NCBI GenBank assembly: GCA_961205875.1
Contig: OY540810.1
Location: forward strand, 8,680,001 to 8,744,000
Direction: 5' to 3'
DNA length: 64,000 nucleotides
Source of the DNA: Sialis fuliginosa
Lineage: Eukaryota > Arthropoda > Insecta > Megaloptera > Sialidae
Shown here: positions 21,631 to 31,830 of the stretch, one piece after another
Layout of the letters: the number at the start of each line of letters is the position of its first letter
How positions within the stretch are numbered: position 1 is the stretch's first letter
Translations under genes and position numbers: made by a program
Notes under the pieces: generated by a model
What the model was told of the DNA's origin: nothing
Seen by the model: the letters and a program-made list of their open reading frames with translations, nothing else
Database searches by the model: none

Positions 21631-22210
21631 TCTCGAGTAAAAATGAACACACGGCCGTGCTATGATTGTGGTGCGCAGGGCTTCGAACCGGAACTGAACC
21701 GAAAACCGAAAACCGGAAAAACCGTTATTTTTAGCCGGAACGAAAACCGGAACAGAACCGAAATAAAAATATCGGTTTTAACGGTTCAGTACATCTTAAA
21801 ATACTCGTGTTAACATGATCTTATTTCCTACTTCAATTGTCGTTCAGAATATCATACAAGTACCATAAAATATTCTAAATTATGGTACAAAAATTTTTTT
21901 TATACAAATAATTTTTTTTTTAATTAATCACTCGGTGCTGAACCGAAAACCGAAAAAAACGGAAAAACTGTTATTTTTGCGGAACGAAAACCGGAACCGA
22001 ACCGAATTTTTTTTTTTACTCGAACCGGAACGAAACCCGAAACGAAAAAAATAACGGTTCGAAGCCCTGGTGGTGCGGCCGTGCAATGGCCGTGGTGCAT
22101 TCGTACGACCGTGCTTGTTTCACAAACAAACCTAGTGCTGCCGTTGTACAGCCGTTGTTCACGATCGCACCACGGCCATAGCACGACCGTGTGTTCATTT
22201 TCACTCGGGA
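21631..22210. mobile_element. Palindromic MITE interrupted by a hAT MITE
   Basis: The outer ends are TCTCGAGTAAAAATGAACAC and, on the other strand, TCCCGAGTGAAAATGAACAC, continuing as ACGG(C/T)CGTGCTATG. Much of the roughly 180-bp outer element is a CpG-rich palindrome. The hAT MITE 21676-22069 has inserted in its left arm. No convincing outer target duplication was found, so the superfamily is open. Confidence 0.7.
21676..22069. mobile_element. hAT-type MITE, CAGGGCTTCGAACCG ends
   Basis: A perfect 15-bp inverted repeat CAGGGCTTCGAACCG and a perfect 8-bp target duplication GTGGTGCG (21668-21675, 22070-22077) define the 394-bp element. Subterminal GAACCGGAAC / AACCGAAAACCG motifs repeat in both halves. 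CAGGG ends plus 8-bp duplications are diagnostic of hAT. A second copy lies at 43521-43862 on the other strand. Confidence 0.9.
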
Positions 22211-22374
22211 TTGTGCCAATTTAGTGGTACCTATCTACATGCTTAAGCAGTCGGTCACATGGGCATTCACTATAATTCAATAAAATGACTAAAAACACAA
22301 AGAAAAATATTTTTTAAATTGTTATTAAAAATTAATATTTTTATAAGATAGGTACCTACTTAATTAATAGAGTA

Positions 22375-22660
22375 TTTGACACGATTAATAATAAATACTA
22401 AAATGTTGTAAATAGTGATAATATACATTCAATTATTTTTTTCCATGAATAGTCAGTATTTTAATAACAAACGTAATTCAAAATTTTATTTAATTTTTAG
22501 CCTGTTTCTTAAATGATCACATACGCGTCTAGCAGACCGTCACTGATATGACGTCAGAAGATTTTAGAAACGTCAGAATACTGGATCCCTATTAGTTGGT
22601 TTCAATTTGCTTACTATCAACTGACGTAACGCATACCACGTGACTTTAAATGCGCGTTTT
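22375..22660 (+). repeat. Dispersed repeat family J, copy 1
   Basis: Motifs AAAATGTTGTAAA, CAGTATTTTAATA, GCCTGTTT, 'ACGCGTCT', TGACGTCAG and ACGCATACCACGTGACTTT occur in the same order at 59022-59330. It contains a perfect TGACGTCA palindrome (22549-22556). No terminal inverted repeat or duplication identified. Confidence 0.6.
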
Positions 22661-22790
22661 AGGAAGAATTTTTTCATTTGAATAGAAAAATACACACAAT
22701 TACAATATATTTTAAAATTTAGTCAAATGCCCTTTTAAACTGAAAATTTAAAACTAAGTTTCCTTAATTAACTGAAATAATAAAACACTA

Positions 22791-23050
22791 ATGTCCGGTA
22801 TTACAGAGGTATTAATGTTGTATTATTATCTACGGAATTTAGAGCAGTAATACATCAACTTATTATAACACAGTTAGCGACTCTGACCGTACATAACATC
22901 ACCACTGTTTTAATACTGTTGATGTTTACTTACCGAAACTTGTCAAACACTTCATTAAACTCCAAGAGAACTGTCGTATATGTTTGATACCCCATTTGAA
23001 AGTACTTGCAAGCTAATAAATTTTGTTAGCTAGGCTGTAATACCGGACAT
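22791..23050. mobile_element. 260-bp MITE with 16-bp perfect TIR
   Basis: ATGTCCGGTATTACAG (22791-22806) and its exact reverse complement (23035-23050) bound a 260-bp non-coding segment. No obvious target duplication was seen, so the superfamily is undetermined. Confidence 0.75.
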
Positions 23051-23287
23051 GAGTTTTTCATCAACACCTACCTCCAAAAACAGCTTGCAGTGTTTTCTGA
23101 TCTGGAAGATTAAAAAATATAATATTAGACACCAAACCAATAAATAATGAACATAAAAAAATGTCTAATACATACAAAAAATATTACTAAAAAAAAACTG
23201 TATCCATCCATCTTCCACACATACCATAAATATATAGAACACCATCAAGGACAAAGAGGCACAGTAGCAACTGGACCACAAATAATA

Positions 23288-23768
23288 ACATAGAACTACG
23301 TGTATTGTGTAATGTGTACAAAATCCTATGAAAATTAGTTAATTTTTTTAAACTACTGGATTAAAGGATTGATGGATGAGTATTAAAAATCGTTTCATTA
23401 TAAATGGGACTATAAAAGCTATATTGTCGTTTTTCGCTATTTATTCATTAATTGTAAATATCTCAACTCCAATGCGAGACAGGGGGTAGATTTTTCCTCT
23501 GAACTCCCATAGGATTTTCTCCGAATTAGTCTAATTCATCTGTGAAAAGGGACAAAATATTGAACGTTGGCTATATGTACAAAACCTATAAAAATGAGCT
23601 TAACGTTTTTATTCTACAGCATTTAAGGTTTTGAGGGATGGAAAATTACATTTTTTTTAAATAAATGATCTATATAATAGATTTATTGGCGTTTTATTTA
23701 TTGATCAACAATTATGGAGACATAAATAAATATATAAATACCGCCGGGGAAGACGTAGTTCTACGTTA
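23288..23768. mobile_element. TAGAACTACGT-ended element with duplicated interior
   Basis: The ends carry TAGAACTACGT (23291-23301) and its reverse complement ACGTAGTTCTA (23753-23763). The interior consists of two diverged direct repeats (about 23311-23480 and 23568-23730), each running from TGTACAAAA(T)CCTAT through an AAGG.TTGA.GGATG motif to GAGACATAAAT/TATCTCAAC. Non-coding; class unknown. Confidence 0.55.
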
Positions 23769-23776
23769 AAAACAAA

Positions 23777-24119
23777 TCCTTAATAAATATATATAAAGCT
23801 CTACGTCTCTCCGTCTGTCTGTCCATTAGTGCGCATATAACGCGATAACCACTTATTTTTTTTTTTAATTTATAGATATGTTCTCTGGCCAGGTTATAGA
23901 TAGAATATATTTTGCTACGTTAGGTAACATAAGGAATAAGCAGTGACGATAATAGTAAATCAAGTCGGAAAAAATTTACCGCCAACGCGCTCTTTTGCAA
24001 TACCTTGTATTATTACAATAATAACTAATCGTGTTTGTACTTAATTCAACTATATTTTTCAAAAATCCTAAAAAATAATTCCGTAGTCCACGCGAGCGAA
24101 GCCGCGGGCACAGCTCTAG
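23777..24119 (+). mobile_element. Helitron-like family C, internally deleted copy
   Basis: It starts TCCTTAATAAATATATATAA after A and ends CGCGAGCGAAGCCGCGGGCA...CTAG followed by T. At 343 bp it has both proper ends but lacks about 530 bp of the interior found at 14635-15513. Its abrupt left boundary adjoins the element at 23288-23768. Confidence 0.78.
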
Positions 24120-25479
24120 TTACATATAAAAAAATGCAAAAATAATAAAAATATATGTCAAGAAATAAATTATAAAATACAGGAGTAAAATTAAAACATT
24201 AATCCGTCGGCATCATTTTCTAAATCAGTTTTTAACCCACTTTTATGCTTTCTTTGCTTGTGTACATACATTATGTTTAAATTATTACCACCATAAATTC
24301 CACTTGCGCATTTCCGTAATCCAAGGAAAACCCACAAACTAAATTTTTCTCTTTTTTTATTACATTATTACAGTCCTGAATGCAAGAAGTCCTTAATCTG
24401 CATACACATAGTCTAAAGTATTGCGAGAGTTGAAGTTTGTGTGCGAGAAAAATCGAGAACGTCGTATGTTTATTTGATCTATGACGGTAGTATTCAAACG
24501 AAAATCAATCATAGATGAAATATAACGTTTTCAGTTCAAATCTACCTACGTCCAGGACCAGTGTAGGAATAATTAAGCAGTTTTTTAATAGTATGTGCGC
24601 TAATAAAATCATAGAGAAAACTAAATAAAACTATTAGGAACCATCCATAAATTACGTCACACAAATTTCATGGGTTTTTACCTCCACTCATCCTTTTTAC
24701 AGGTTGTTACATTTGTGTGACCCCCCCCCCCCTCCAACCATTGCGACAAAATTCATATCACTTTTCACAAATATATACTTTTACAAAAGTACATTACAAT
24801 TAAAGCAAGTCTATTTTTAAGTACAAAGTATTTTTTTATGTAAGTATATTATATTATAACAAGTACAAATATTTTAATTTGTTAAAGTAGTTAAGTATAA
24901 AATTACTTACAATTAGAACATCCACATCTCTATTATAACGATCACCTAAATAATAAAAATTTAGGTGCTTTATTCAATGTTAGATACATACATACTTTTT
25001 CTTTAAGCATTTTTTATTATACTTAATAAGTTAGTATATTAAAACTGATGTCGGCAGAACGAAGACATAGGATACAATGCTCCCAAACTATAAGAACAAG
25101 CTATTAATAATCATGCCCCCCCCCCCTAACCCCCAAAAAATATAGATAAATAAATTAAATAAAAATAATACCGCCGCTGACCAAAACATCAGAAAAGCTT
25201 GCCCATTTAAAGAAAACAACCGAGAAAATCAAAAATCTCTAAATATGTATAAACCTACTCCAGAGACAAAATAACTAGGCACGGTGCTGCGTACAAATAT
25301 TAAATTTTTATTCCAATATCGGAAATGCAATATTTATGTAACTGAAGTTCAAGTTGTATAAAAATAGATTTAGGATTCAATTTGTGATATACTCGCACGT
25401 TTAAATCTTAGAAAAAGCTTGTTTAACCCGTGGCCCGCGAGTGTTTTTGATATGGCCCTCATCGGATATTTATATTAGA
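24120..25479. other. Intergenic DNA with C runs
   Basis: It contains a hairpin-like block CGTCACACAAATTT ... ACATTTGTGTGACC followed by C12 (24655-24732), and a C11 run (25116-25126). The surrounding sequence is AT-rich with no gene. Confidence 0.45.
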
Positions 25480-25567
25480 CTAGCTGTACTCGCGCGGCTT
25501 CGCTCGCGTGGAATATGGGATTATTGTTTTGGATTTTTGAAAAATATAGTACAAACACGATTAATTA

Positions 25568-25978
25568 CACAGGTCCACAAAAAACTGTTCTGTGCTGGGG
25601 TACAGACCTAACTTTTCTTTTGTATTTTTTCTCGCTGAACAAAAATCTGTCGTCATAATTGTGAGTTGATGAACAAAATCACGAGAAAACTCAAAAAAAC
25701 GATAAAAACCATCATAGGTCTAAAAAAAAGTGGTGTGTGCTGAGGTACAGACCCAACTTTTCTTTTGTATTTTTTCCCGCTGAACACGAATCCGTCGTCA
25801 TAATTGGGGATTGATGAACAAAATCACGAGAAACCGGTTTTTATCGATTTTTTTGGGTTTTCTCGTGATTTTGTTCATCAACCCCCAATTATGACGACGG
25901 ATTCGTGTTCAGCGGGAAATAATACAAAAAAAAGTTGGGTCTGTACCCCAGCACAAACCAATTTTTTGTGGACGTGTG
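25568..25978. mobile_element. CACTA-like foldback with a doubled arm
   Basis: The ends are CACAGGTCCACAAAAAA (left) and CACACGTCCACAAAAAA (right, other strand), flanked by TTA (25565-25567, 25979-25981). CAC ends with a 3-bp duplication fit the CACTA/CMC superfamily. The element holds three copies of an about 130-bp arm: two direct (from about 25568 and 25733) and one inverted (ending 25978), with GGTACAGACC(T/C)AACTTTTCT and CGTCGTCATAATTG blocks in each. Non-coding. Confidence 0.65.
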
Positions 25979-26014
25979 TTACTATTACGATAATCATTAT
26001 TATCGTAATAGTAA
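25979..26014. repeat. 36-bp perfect hairpin
   Basis: TTACTATTACGATAAT (25979-25994) and its exact reverse complement (25999-26014) surround a CATT loop. It abuts the right end of the foldback element and lies in the family C region that elsewhere reads TTATTATTGTAATAATAA. Confidence 0.9.
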
Positions 26015-26225
26015 CTAATCCAAACCTAAATTACCTAAAAAAAAAACGAATCAGAATAAAAATTACAAATAATTTTTAAATTTAAAAGTTAATAATTGAA
26101 AACAAAATAAACTACCGGCCGAGTGCAGAATCCTTCCCTCTGCCTCGCGACACTTCATCATAGTTTGCGCAAATTGCCGCAAACAAATAATATGTTACTG
26201 TATATATATATTTCAAGTTTGAATA

Positions 26226-26984
26226 ACATTACATATAAGAATTAAAAAGTGACACGAGAAATAAAAAAAGGTATTCAGAAATTGAAAGATGGCGCAAAAG
26301 TAAGTTTGAGGGGCGGTAAAATTATTATGACAACGAAAAGAAGGTCTTCAGTTACAACAAGGGGGCACTATTTTCAGTGTTCGCGGGTTCACGCTACGTC
26401 ACTGTTTCCTAACAAACATTTACATTAAATTATGGAACTTACATTGTAGCATATATTATATTTAAAAGCTCAAATATAAACTAAACAATTAATTATCTTG
26501 GTTATACCATCTTTCATTAAAATAATATAACCATATATTTTAATAACATAAAAATTAACAAGTTTAAAGGGCGATACAAAATTAACCGACAAAAATAAGC
26601 ATATACGTGTATAATGTATTTGTTAATATCACATTAAATTGTAATTTAGCACATTAAATTAAAATATCTTAACATTATTCTGTGTATAAATTATACAATA
26701 ACAATGATTCGAAATTAAGAAAGCAGAATTAATTTGTTTTTCCCTTGTTCCGTAAAATAAGCAGCCGCCAGAGTAACATCTTATAACAATATTTGTAAAT
26801 CGCAGTATGACCTAATTTAATTTTCAAAATGCAAATATTTTATTAGTTTTCGTGGTGAAATGAAATACAAACGAAAAAAGTCGTATTAAATCTGATGCTT
26901 TATTTGCCCTTAATTCAGTACTAGCCGGGTTGCTTGAGTGGATGTCGAAATATCGCCTCAATGATCCATAAATATTTTGATATA
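26226..26984. other. Intergenic DNA without recognised features
   Basis: Nothing recognised. 26290-26400 is slightly richer in GC. No convincing frame. Confidence 0.45.
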
Positions 26985-27640
26985 CAGAGTATGCCCCAGG
27001 ATAAATGTAACAAGAGGTGTAATCAGGGGCGCCGACTCCATGGGGCTTAAGGGGCTCAAGCCCCCCCAATAAATGATGAATATTTAAGTTTATACATTAA
27101 GATTTTATTGGTTGCCAATATGTTAGTGAGTATATTTTGTAAAATAATGTTATCATTATGAAAAATTATTAGAATTATAGAGATTTTTGGAAAGTTAATC
27201 GTTTAGGCAAGTGAAATATATAAAATATAAAAACTTATTTTGTACACAAATAAAGGCACAATTAAACGTAATGAAGGAGTTTATTTGCAGAATTGTTGTA
27301 GATATTTTAATAGTCGATCATATAGTATACAAATTAATTAAGTCAGGTCTGTATTAAGAAAAAATTGTTAATGAAAAAAGCTTCTTACGTCAACTTTCTT
27401 GGGGGGGGGGGTACACGGTATTATTATTTTGTCTTATATAAGGGAAAAGAGAGTCTATAAAAATTGAGCCCCCCCAATATTTTTAACAAGTCGGCGCCCC
27501 TGGGTGTAATGAATAAAAATGCTCGAATTTCGGAATAACATTTGGTGATCGAGTCCTTCTTGTTGTAAAACTAACGTATACCAAAAATTTGTTGATTTGA
27601 TCTTCTACAGATTGTTTTAAAATCGTTATTTTATATCGGC
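26985..27640. mobile_element. Mariner-like element, interrupted by a hAT MITE
   Basis: Following TATA it reads CAGAGTATGCCCCAGGATAA and ATGTAACAAGAGGTGTAAT, matching the left end of the TA-flanked element at 48873-49375. After the hAT insertion (27024-27502) it continues with TTTCGGAATAACATTTGGTG and ATCGAGTCCTTCTTG up to about 27640, matching the inverted right arm of that element. The right terminus was not located. Confidence 0.6.
27024..27502. mobile_element. hAT-type MITE, CAGGGGCGCCGACT ends
   Basis: A perfect 14-bp inverted repeat CAGGGGCGCCGACT and a perfect 8-bp target duplication GGTGTAAT (27016-27023, 27503-27510) bound 479 bp of AT-rich non-coding DNA with a G10 run (27402-27411). 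The mariner-like copy at 48873-49375 carries the unoccupied site (GGTGTAAT once, 48902-48909), confirming the boundaries. Confidence 0.92.
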
Positions 27641-28168
27641 CGCAATTTTGGTTAGGTTTATATTTGGCAGTCGAATAGTGCAGACGTTACTATTCAATAT
27701 AATGCGTTGTTATTATTGAAACGTATGAAAATCTGTCTTCAATTTAATCATGCCTGTTTGACAAACAAAATAGCCGATATTAGGGCACTGAAAATCCATA
27801 GGTGATTTATCAGCAACCAATTACATCCTCAGAATGTGACAGTGTAGTGTAAAATTTGGTCATAAGGTATGATTGGACCTTATTTCTTCGAAGATGTTGT
27901 AACTTTGAACGGCAACCGCTACCATACCACACGATCGAGAATATTCTGTCACATCAAATGTATAAAATGAGTTTGGAAAGCATGCGGTTTCAGCCAGTAA
28001 CGAAATTTTGAAGAGAATGTTTCCAAACAGATTAATCTCCAGACGCGGTGACATCTATGGTCAACAAGATTCCAAGATTTAATCGCTTTTTCTGTGTAAA
28101 TGCTCTTAAAAGAACTCGAATTTACGTGGCAAATTATGTTCCACAAATAATTTTAAGGTCTAAATAAA
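27641..28168. other. Intergenic DNA or unrecognised element interior
   Basis: Two overlapping minus-strand frames (27860-28054 and 27949-28146) lie here. I do not recognise either protein. The stretch could be the interior of a longer mariner-like element adjoining 26985-27640, but no transposase motif was identified. Confidence 0.35.
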
Positions 28169-28485
28169 CCAGCTGTTACTCGCGACTTTGTCCGCGTTGA
28201 ATACAGGTAAGGTAATACAGATTTCTGTTATGATGATAGTCAATAAAACAGGTTTTTAGTTTCGCACTTGCACACTAGATGTCTAGGCCAAAAAAGTATA
28301 ACCTATCGCGCGTCCAAATGTCATTATCTAATAAATTTTTCGGGATAAAAAGTAGCCTATGTCCTTCCTCAGGGTACAAGCTATTTCTCTGTCATATTTC
28401 ATCAAGATCGGTTCAGCGGTTTATCCGTGAAAAGGTAACAAACAGATAAACAGAGACACTTTCGCATTTATAATATTAGTATGGA
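28169..28485 (-). mobile_element. Helitron-like family B, complete 317-bp copy
   Basis: On the minus strand it starts TCCATACTAATATTATAAAT, carries TTTGTTACCTTTTCACGG and 'CGAAACTAAAAACCTGTTTT', and ends CGCGGACAAAGTCGCGAGTA, ACAG, CTGG followed by T. CTGG still fits the CTRR rule. Its length and order match 17685-17943, with extra interior. The base before TC is G, not the usual A. Confidence 0.75.
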
Positions 28486-28612
28486 CTAGGTGACCCCTCC
28501 TACCTTTACTTACGTCAGTTTTTTTTTTAAATATATGTATAGTAGTTAGTATCAAAGTGCATTGATTAAAATTACTATTAACATACTTTAAAATAATTAA
28601 CCATTAACTAGC

Positions 28613-28778
28613 CGGCCGCCCACCATAGATGATGTTTTTCTAAAAATCTAAACAACGTGCGCATCCGGCATTTTAAGTAATCTCATTGTGTCGCAACTCG
28701 AGGCGGGTGCCGGACGTTCGACCTTCAGGGACGGAGGAACGTGAGTATTAAGAGCCGGCCGGCCTTTACGATACCAGC
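28613..28778 (-). mobile_element. MITE family M (GGTATCGTGG type), copy 1
   Basis: On the minus strand it begins CTGGTATCGTAAAGGCCGGC, then 'CTCTTAATACTCACGTTCCT', and ends GGCGGCCGGCTAGTTAA. It is a relative of 36788-36956. A further end fragment lies at 29066-29108 (CCACGATACCAGTTAAGGGT). The GC-rich ends stand out from the AT-rich background. Confidence 0.6.
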
Positions 28779-30224
28779 TGTTTTTTTTAATTGTTAGATG
28801 AATACAAACATGTTTTTTGCTTAATTAGTTTATATTAGATAGGAAAGAAAAAGTATTTTTATTAAAAACTTTTTTTCAGTTTTTGCAGGTACCTTAAAAT
28901 ATCCAAAAAAAATGTAACTTATTTGAGATCTTTCGTAGAAAATAATTTAGTAAAATAATGGTAATAAAAGTTAGTTGATTACATAAAATTAGTGTATTAT
29001 CTACCATTTATAAAGTGTTATTCACTCTCATTATTGACACTAACTTGCCAAAAGCTAATCTTCAGTGGGGGCCGCAAATACTCCACGATACCAGTTAAGG
29101 GTTAATTAGAAAAAAATTGTACCTTAGTAACGCTTTTGACCCCCCCCCCTCCCTCCCTAACGAAGTCTTACGTAATTAATTGTCGCTCTCTAATCAAATA
29201 TCAATAATATATACATACAAAATTTTGATATTTTTGGAAAAAATTTAACTCACGTTTGAAACAATCAAAGTATGTTAATATATCGTTCATTTTAACTACG
29301 CCCCTGGTTTCAATACAAATACTCCCGAAAATTGATGACAAATGTTTATATTTATTTTTCCGAAGGACATTGTTTTTCATAATTGCTTATACATCAATGC
29401 AATCAACATATATTTTTAATACCCTCTTTCCACGTATACACGTTGTAAATTTTGATTTATTTTCACTAGACAATGCACAATTGGTTTTTATACGTGGGGA
29501 TTATAAAGTTTTTATAGGTTCACATGTCCGTGTAGTGCATAAAGATAGAGCACGAAAAATTCTTTCAAATATTGTCACAATAAAATATTTAATTTTATGT
29601 CCAACAATTACGTTCAAAATGTCCGTTGAATCTATTTAATATTATTACTTTTTATTATTATTAATGTCGTCTCATGTTTTGTGATACATTTGAGCTGTCC
29701 CTTCAAATACTGGCTATGTCCAATAGTCGTAAAATTTTAGTTTTCTTTTATTATTATATTTGTATACAATTGTTATATACTATATTATAAGTTATTTCAA
29801 CACTGAAAAAATAGGATTTGGTAATAGTAAACAATATGTAGTTGATAATGGCGAACACGATATTAAGTTTCTGTTAATAAATCCCATGTTGGAGCTATAT
29901 CGTTGTGTTGTTACCAAATATCTAATTGATTACATTTATTTTTGTTAATAATTAATAAATATTTTCTAAAACACTAATTCTAAAAATGTTATGGAATTCC
30001 GTATCCAGAATCGAAACTATTCTAACCTCCAAAACCGAAACCGTTTAATTTCTTTGATAGTTTTCTACTCGTTGCTCAATCCAGAGACACAAACTGCAGA
30101 CAAAAACAAATACTAAATACATAATAAAAATCCGTATCCGAATCCATATCCGAAACTGGAACAAAGAAAAAAATTATCAGTATCCGTATCCGAAACTAAA
30201 TACATATGACATAACTCTGATTGT
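28779..30224. other. Intergenic DNA
   Basis: It holds a family M end fragment (29066-29108) next to a C9/CTCCCTCCC tract (about 29140-29157). The 127-codon plus-strand frame at 29256-29639 shows no family I recognise and has AT-driven composition. Degenerate 'CCGTATCCGAAACT' repeats occur at 30120-30210. Confidence 0.4.
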
Positions 30225-30990
30225 TTCCAATATAGCGGTCATATCATGAAACATGAAATTGTACGAGTGTCTTCCTTTTATGACATAAGCAATCACTTAG
30301 AATGATTTTTCTGAAATTCTCTCTAAGAGGGAGCCGGGGTGCATATTTCCAAAAGCCCGTCCAGTACAGAGCAACGGATGAAAATTGTGCTCTGTAAAGC
30401 ACTGGAGTTTGGAAATCGTTTCATTGATATTTGCACTCCAAACCCCAGTCGAGTACAGAGCATACTCAGACTAGAACTAGGTGTGGAATCTCGATGTGGG
30501 GCTTATAAACTATAGTTTAAAAAATATGCGTTACTTATTATTATATCAAATTAAAACATTTTCGCGTCAGCGAAAATGTAGTATTCTTATATGCTATTTT
30601 ATTATGTAATAAATTTTATGGTTGATACGGAGAATAGGGGTACAAGCTTTCACTACTGTCTAACATTAGCCTCAGTCTGAGTATGCTCTGTACTCGACTG
30701 GGGTTTGGAGTGCAAATATCAATGAAACGATTTCCAAACTCCAGTGCTTTACAGAGCACAATTTTCGTCCGTTGCTCTGTACTGGACGGGCTTTTGGAAA
30801 TATGCAGCCGGGGTGGGGAGTAGGAAACATTTTTTGACGGATTTATCTGCGTAACTACTTATTAAGGTAAATTTCAAGAAAAATACTATTCTATTAAAAT
30901 TAGAACACACATGTCTCGCAATTTTTCAATGATCAGCTCAGCAGGATTAAAAAGTTGTTCCAAACTATTTTAATAGCACAAATTCAAAAT
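30225..30990 (+). mobile_element. Helitron family D-like sequence split by a Mutator-like MITE
   Basis: GAGTGTCTTCCTTTTATGAC, followed by CACTTAGAATGATTTTTCTG and 'ATTCTCTCTAAGAGGGAG', matches 54838-54900 and a common moth repeat tail. The sequence resumes after the insertion at 30815 (GGGGAGTAGGAAACATTTTT). Ends were not found; assignment to family D is tentative. Confidence 0.4.
30341..30805. mobile_element. Mutator-like MITE with 132-bp arms
   Basis: Left arm 30341-30472 and right arm 30674-30805 are inverted copies that differ at a single position by my reading (131/132). They are flanked by a perfect 9-bp duplication AGCCGGGGT (30332-30340 and 30806-30814). Long terminal repeats and 9-bp duplications are hallmarks of Mutator-like elements. 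The 201-bp centre is non-coding and contains a perfect 24-bp hairpin ACATTTTCGC-GTCA-GCGAAAATGT (30556-30579). The near identity of the arms suggests recent insertion or arm homogenisation. Confidence 0.88.
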
Positions 30991-31019
30991 TAATACAAAG
31001 GTTATATTTTTTTCCCTTT

Positions 31020-31830
31020 TGAGTGGCGTATCATCGAATTCCATGGTCAGATTTTGATGAAATGTAATGGAGTATATTTATGTATATATTTCAAACAAAA
31101 AGAATCGTCCAAAATATTTGTGGGAGTTATGCCCGAAAATACATAAAAAAATATCTAAAGTCAAATGGAAAACCTCTACCTTTGTTTGAAGTCGCGGTTA
31201 ATAAAATTACAAGTCTCAATATTCATGCCCCTCAATTATATATACGATTATTTCCTGATTTTGAAATAATATCCATATTGACTGTCAACCCTGATCCTCC
31301 CCGGAAGTCTCACCATAACTCTCACGAAAATAACCATTGCAAATGTCAACGGAGATTAACCCAGTTAATTTCTGAGAAACGTGCATGTTTTAATCAAGCC
31401 ACTATAAATTAATGCGTCAACAGAATATTCACGGGAACGAGTTTTGCGATAGTTTCGAGTTGAAGAACACTAGTTATTAACACTTTCGATTCACACGTGA
31501 TGTTTTATTAACGAGACATATAGCGGTGTTATTTGCAGACTTGTACATGTGAGTGTGTGTGTGTGTTTGCTCCCTGAAGCGTCGTTGTTGATAATACCGC
31601 AAGAATACACACGCAAGAGATACAGGGATGGATTCTAGGGGAAAGCAATGGCCTGTATGACAACCTCTTGAGACTTTCAAACGTGTACATATTTTATGAT
31701 CAAGGGTGTGTAGTGAATTTATGTCATCTTCAGTTTTGTCGTCTCCTTTCATTTCCAAAAATGTGGTTCCACTTCTGAGTACTTCCCTAATTAAATACAT
31801 AGCTACTCAAGTATGAAAATTAGAAAGCTA
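31020..31830. other. Single-copy-looking stretch with two opposite open frames
   Basis: This stretch is less AT-rich than its neighbours and shows no repeat match in the window. It has a 110-codon plus-strand frame (31080-31412) and a 107-codon minus-strand frame (31477-31800, containing a TG microsatellite that translates as THTHTH). I recognise neither protein. They could be exon pieces of a host gene or chance frames; no splice structure is obvious. Confidence 0.25.

Larger units (their letters stand above)
25480..26225 (-). mobile_element. Helitron-like family C, split by a foldback
   Basis: The 3' end on the minus strand is complete (CGCGAGCGAAGCCGCGCGAG...CAG, CTAG at 25483-25480, then T). 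Family C sequence continues to about 25564, is interrupted by the foldback 25568-25978, and resumes (GTAATTTAGG, AATTATTAACTTTT) to about 26225, where the 5' part is lost. Confidence 0.65.

Noticed and set aside
21586-22219. Frames of 67-86 codons on both strands
   Set aside because: They run across the nested MITEs and reflect repeated CCGGAAC/GAACCG motifs.
27860-28146. Overlapping minus frames considered as a mariner transposase remnant
   Set aside because: No catalytic D,D signature or helix-turn-helix region could be recognised; proximity to a mariner-like end is not enough.
29256-29639. 127-codon plus-strand frame
   Set aside because: No recognisable domain, AT-driven composition, no supporting context; described only as intergenic.
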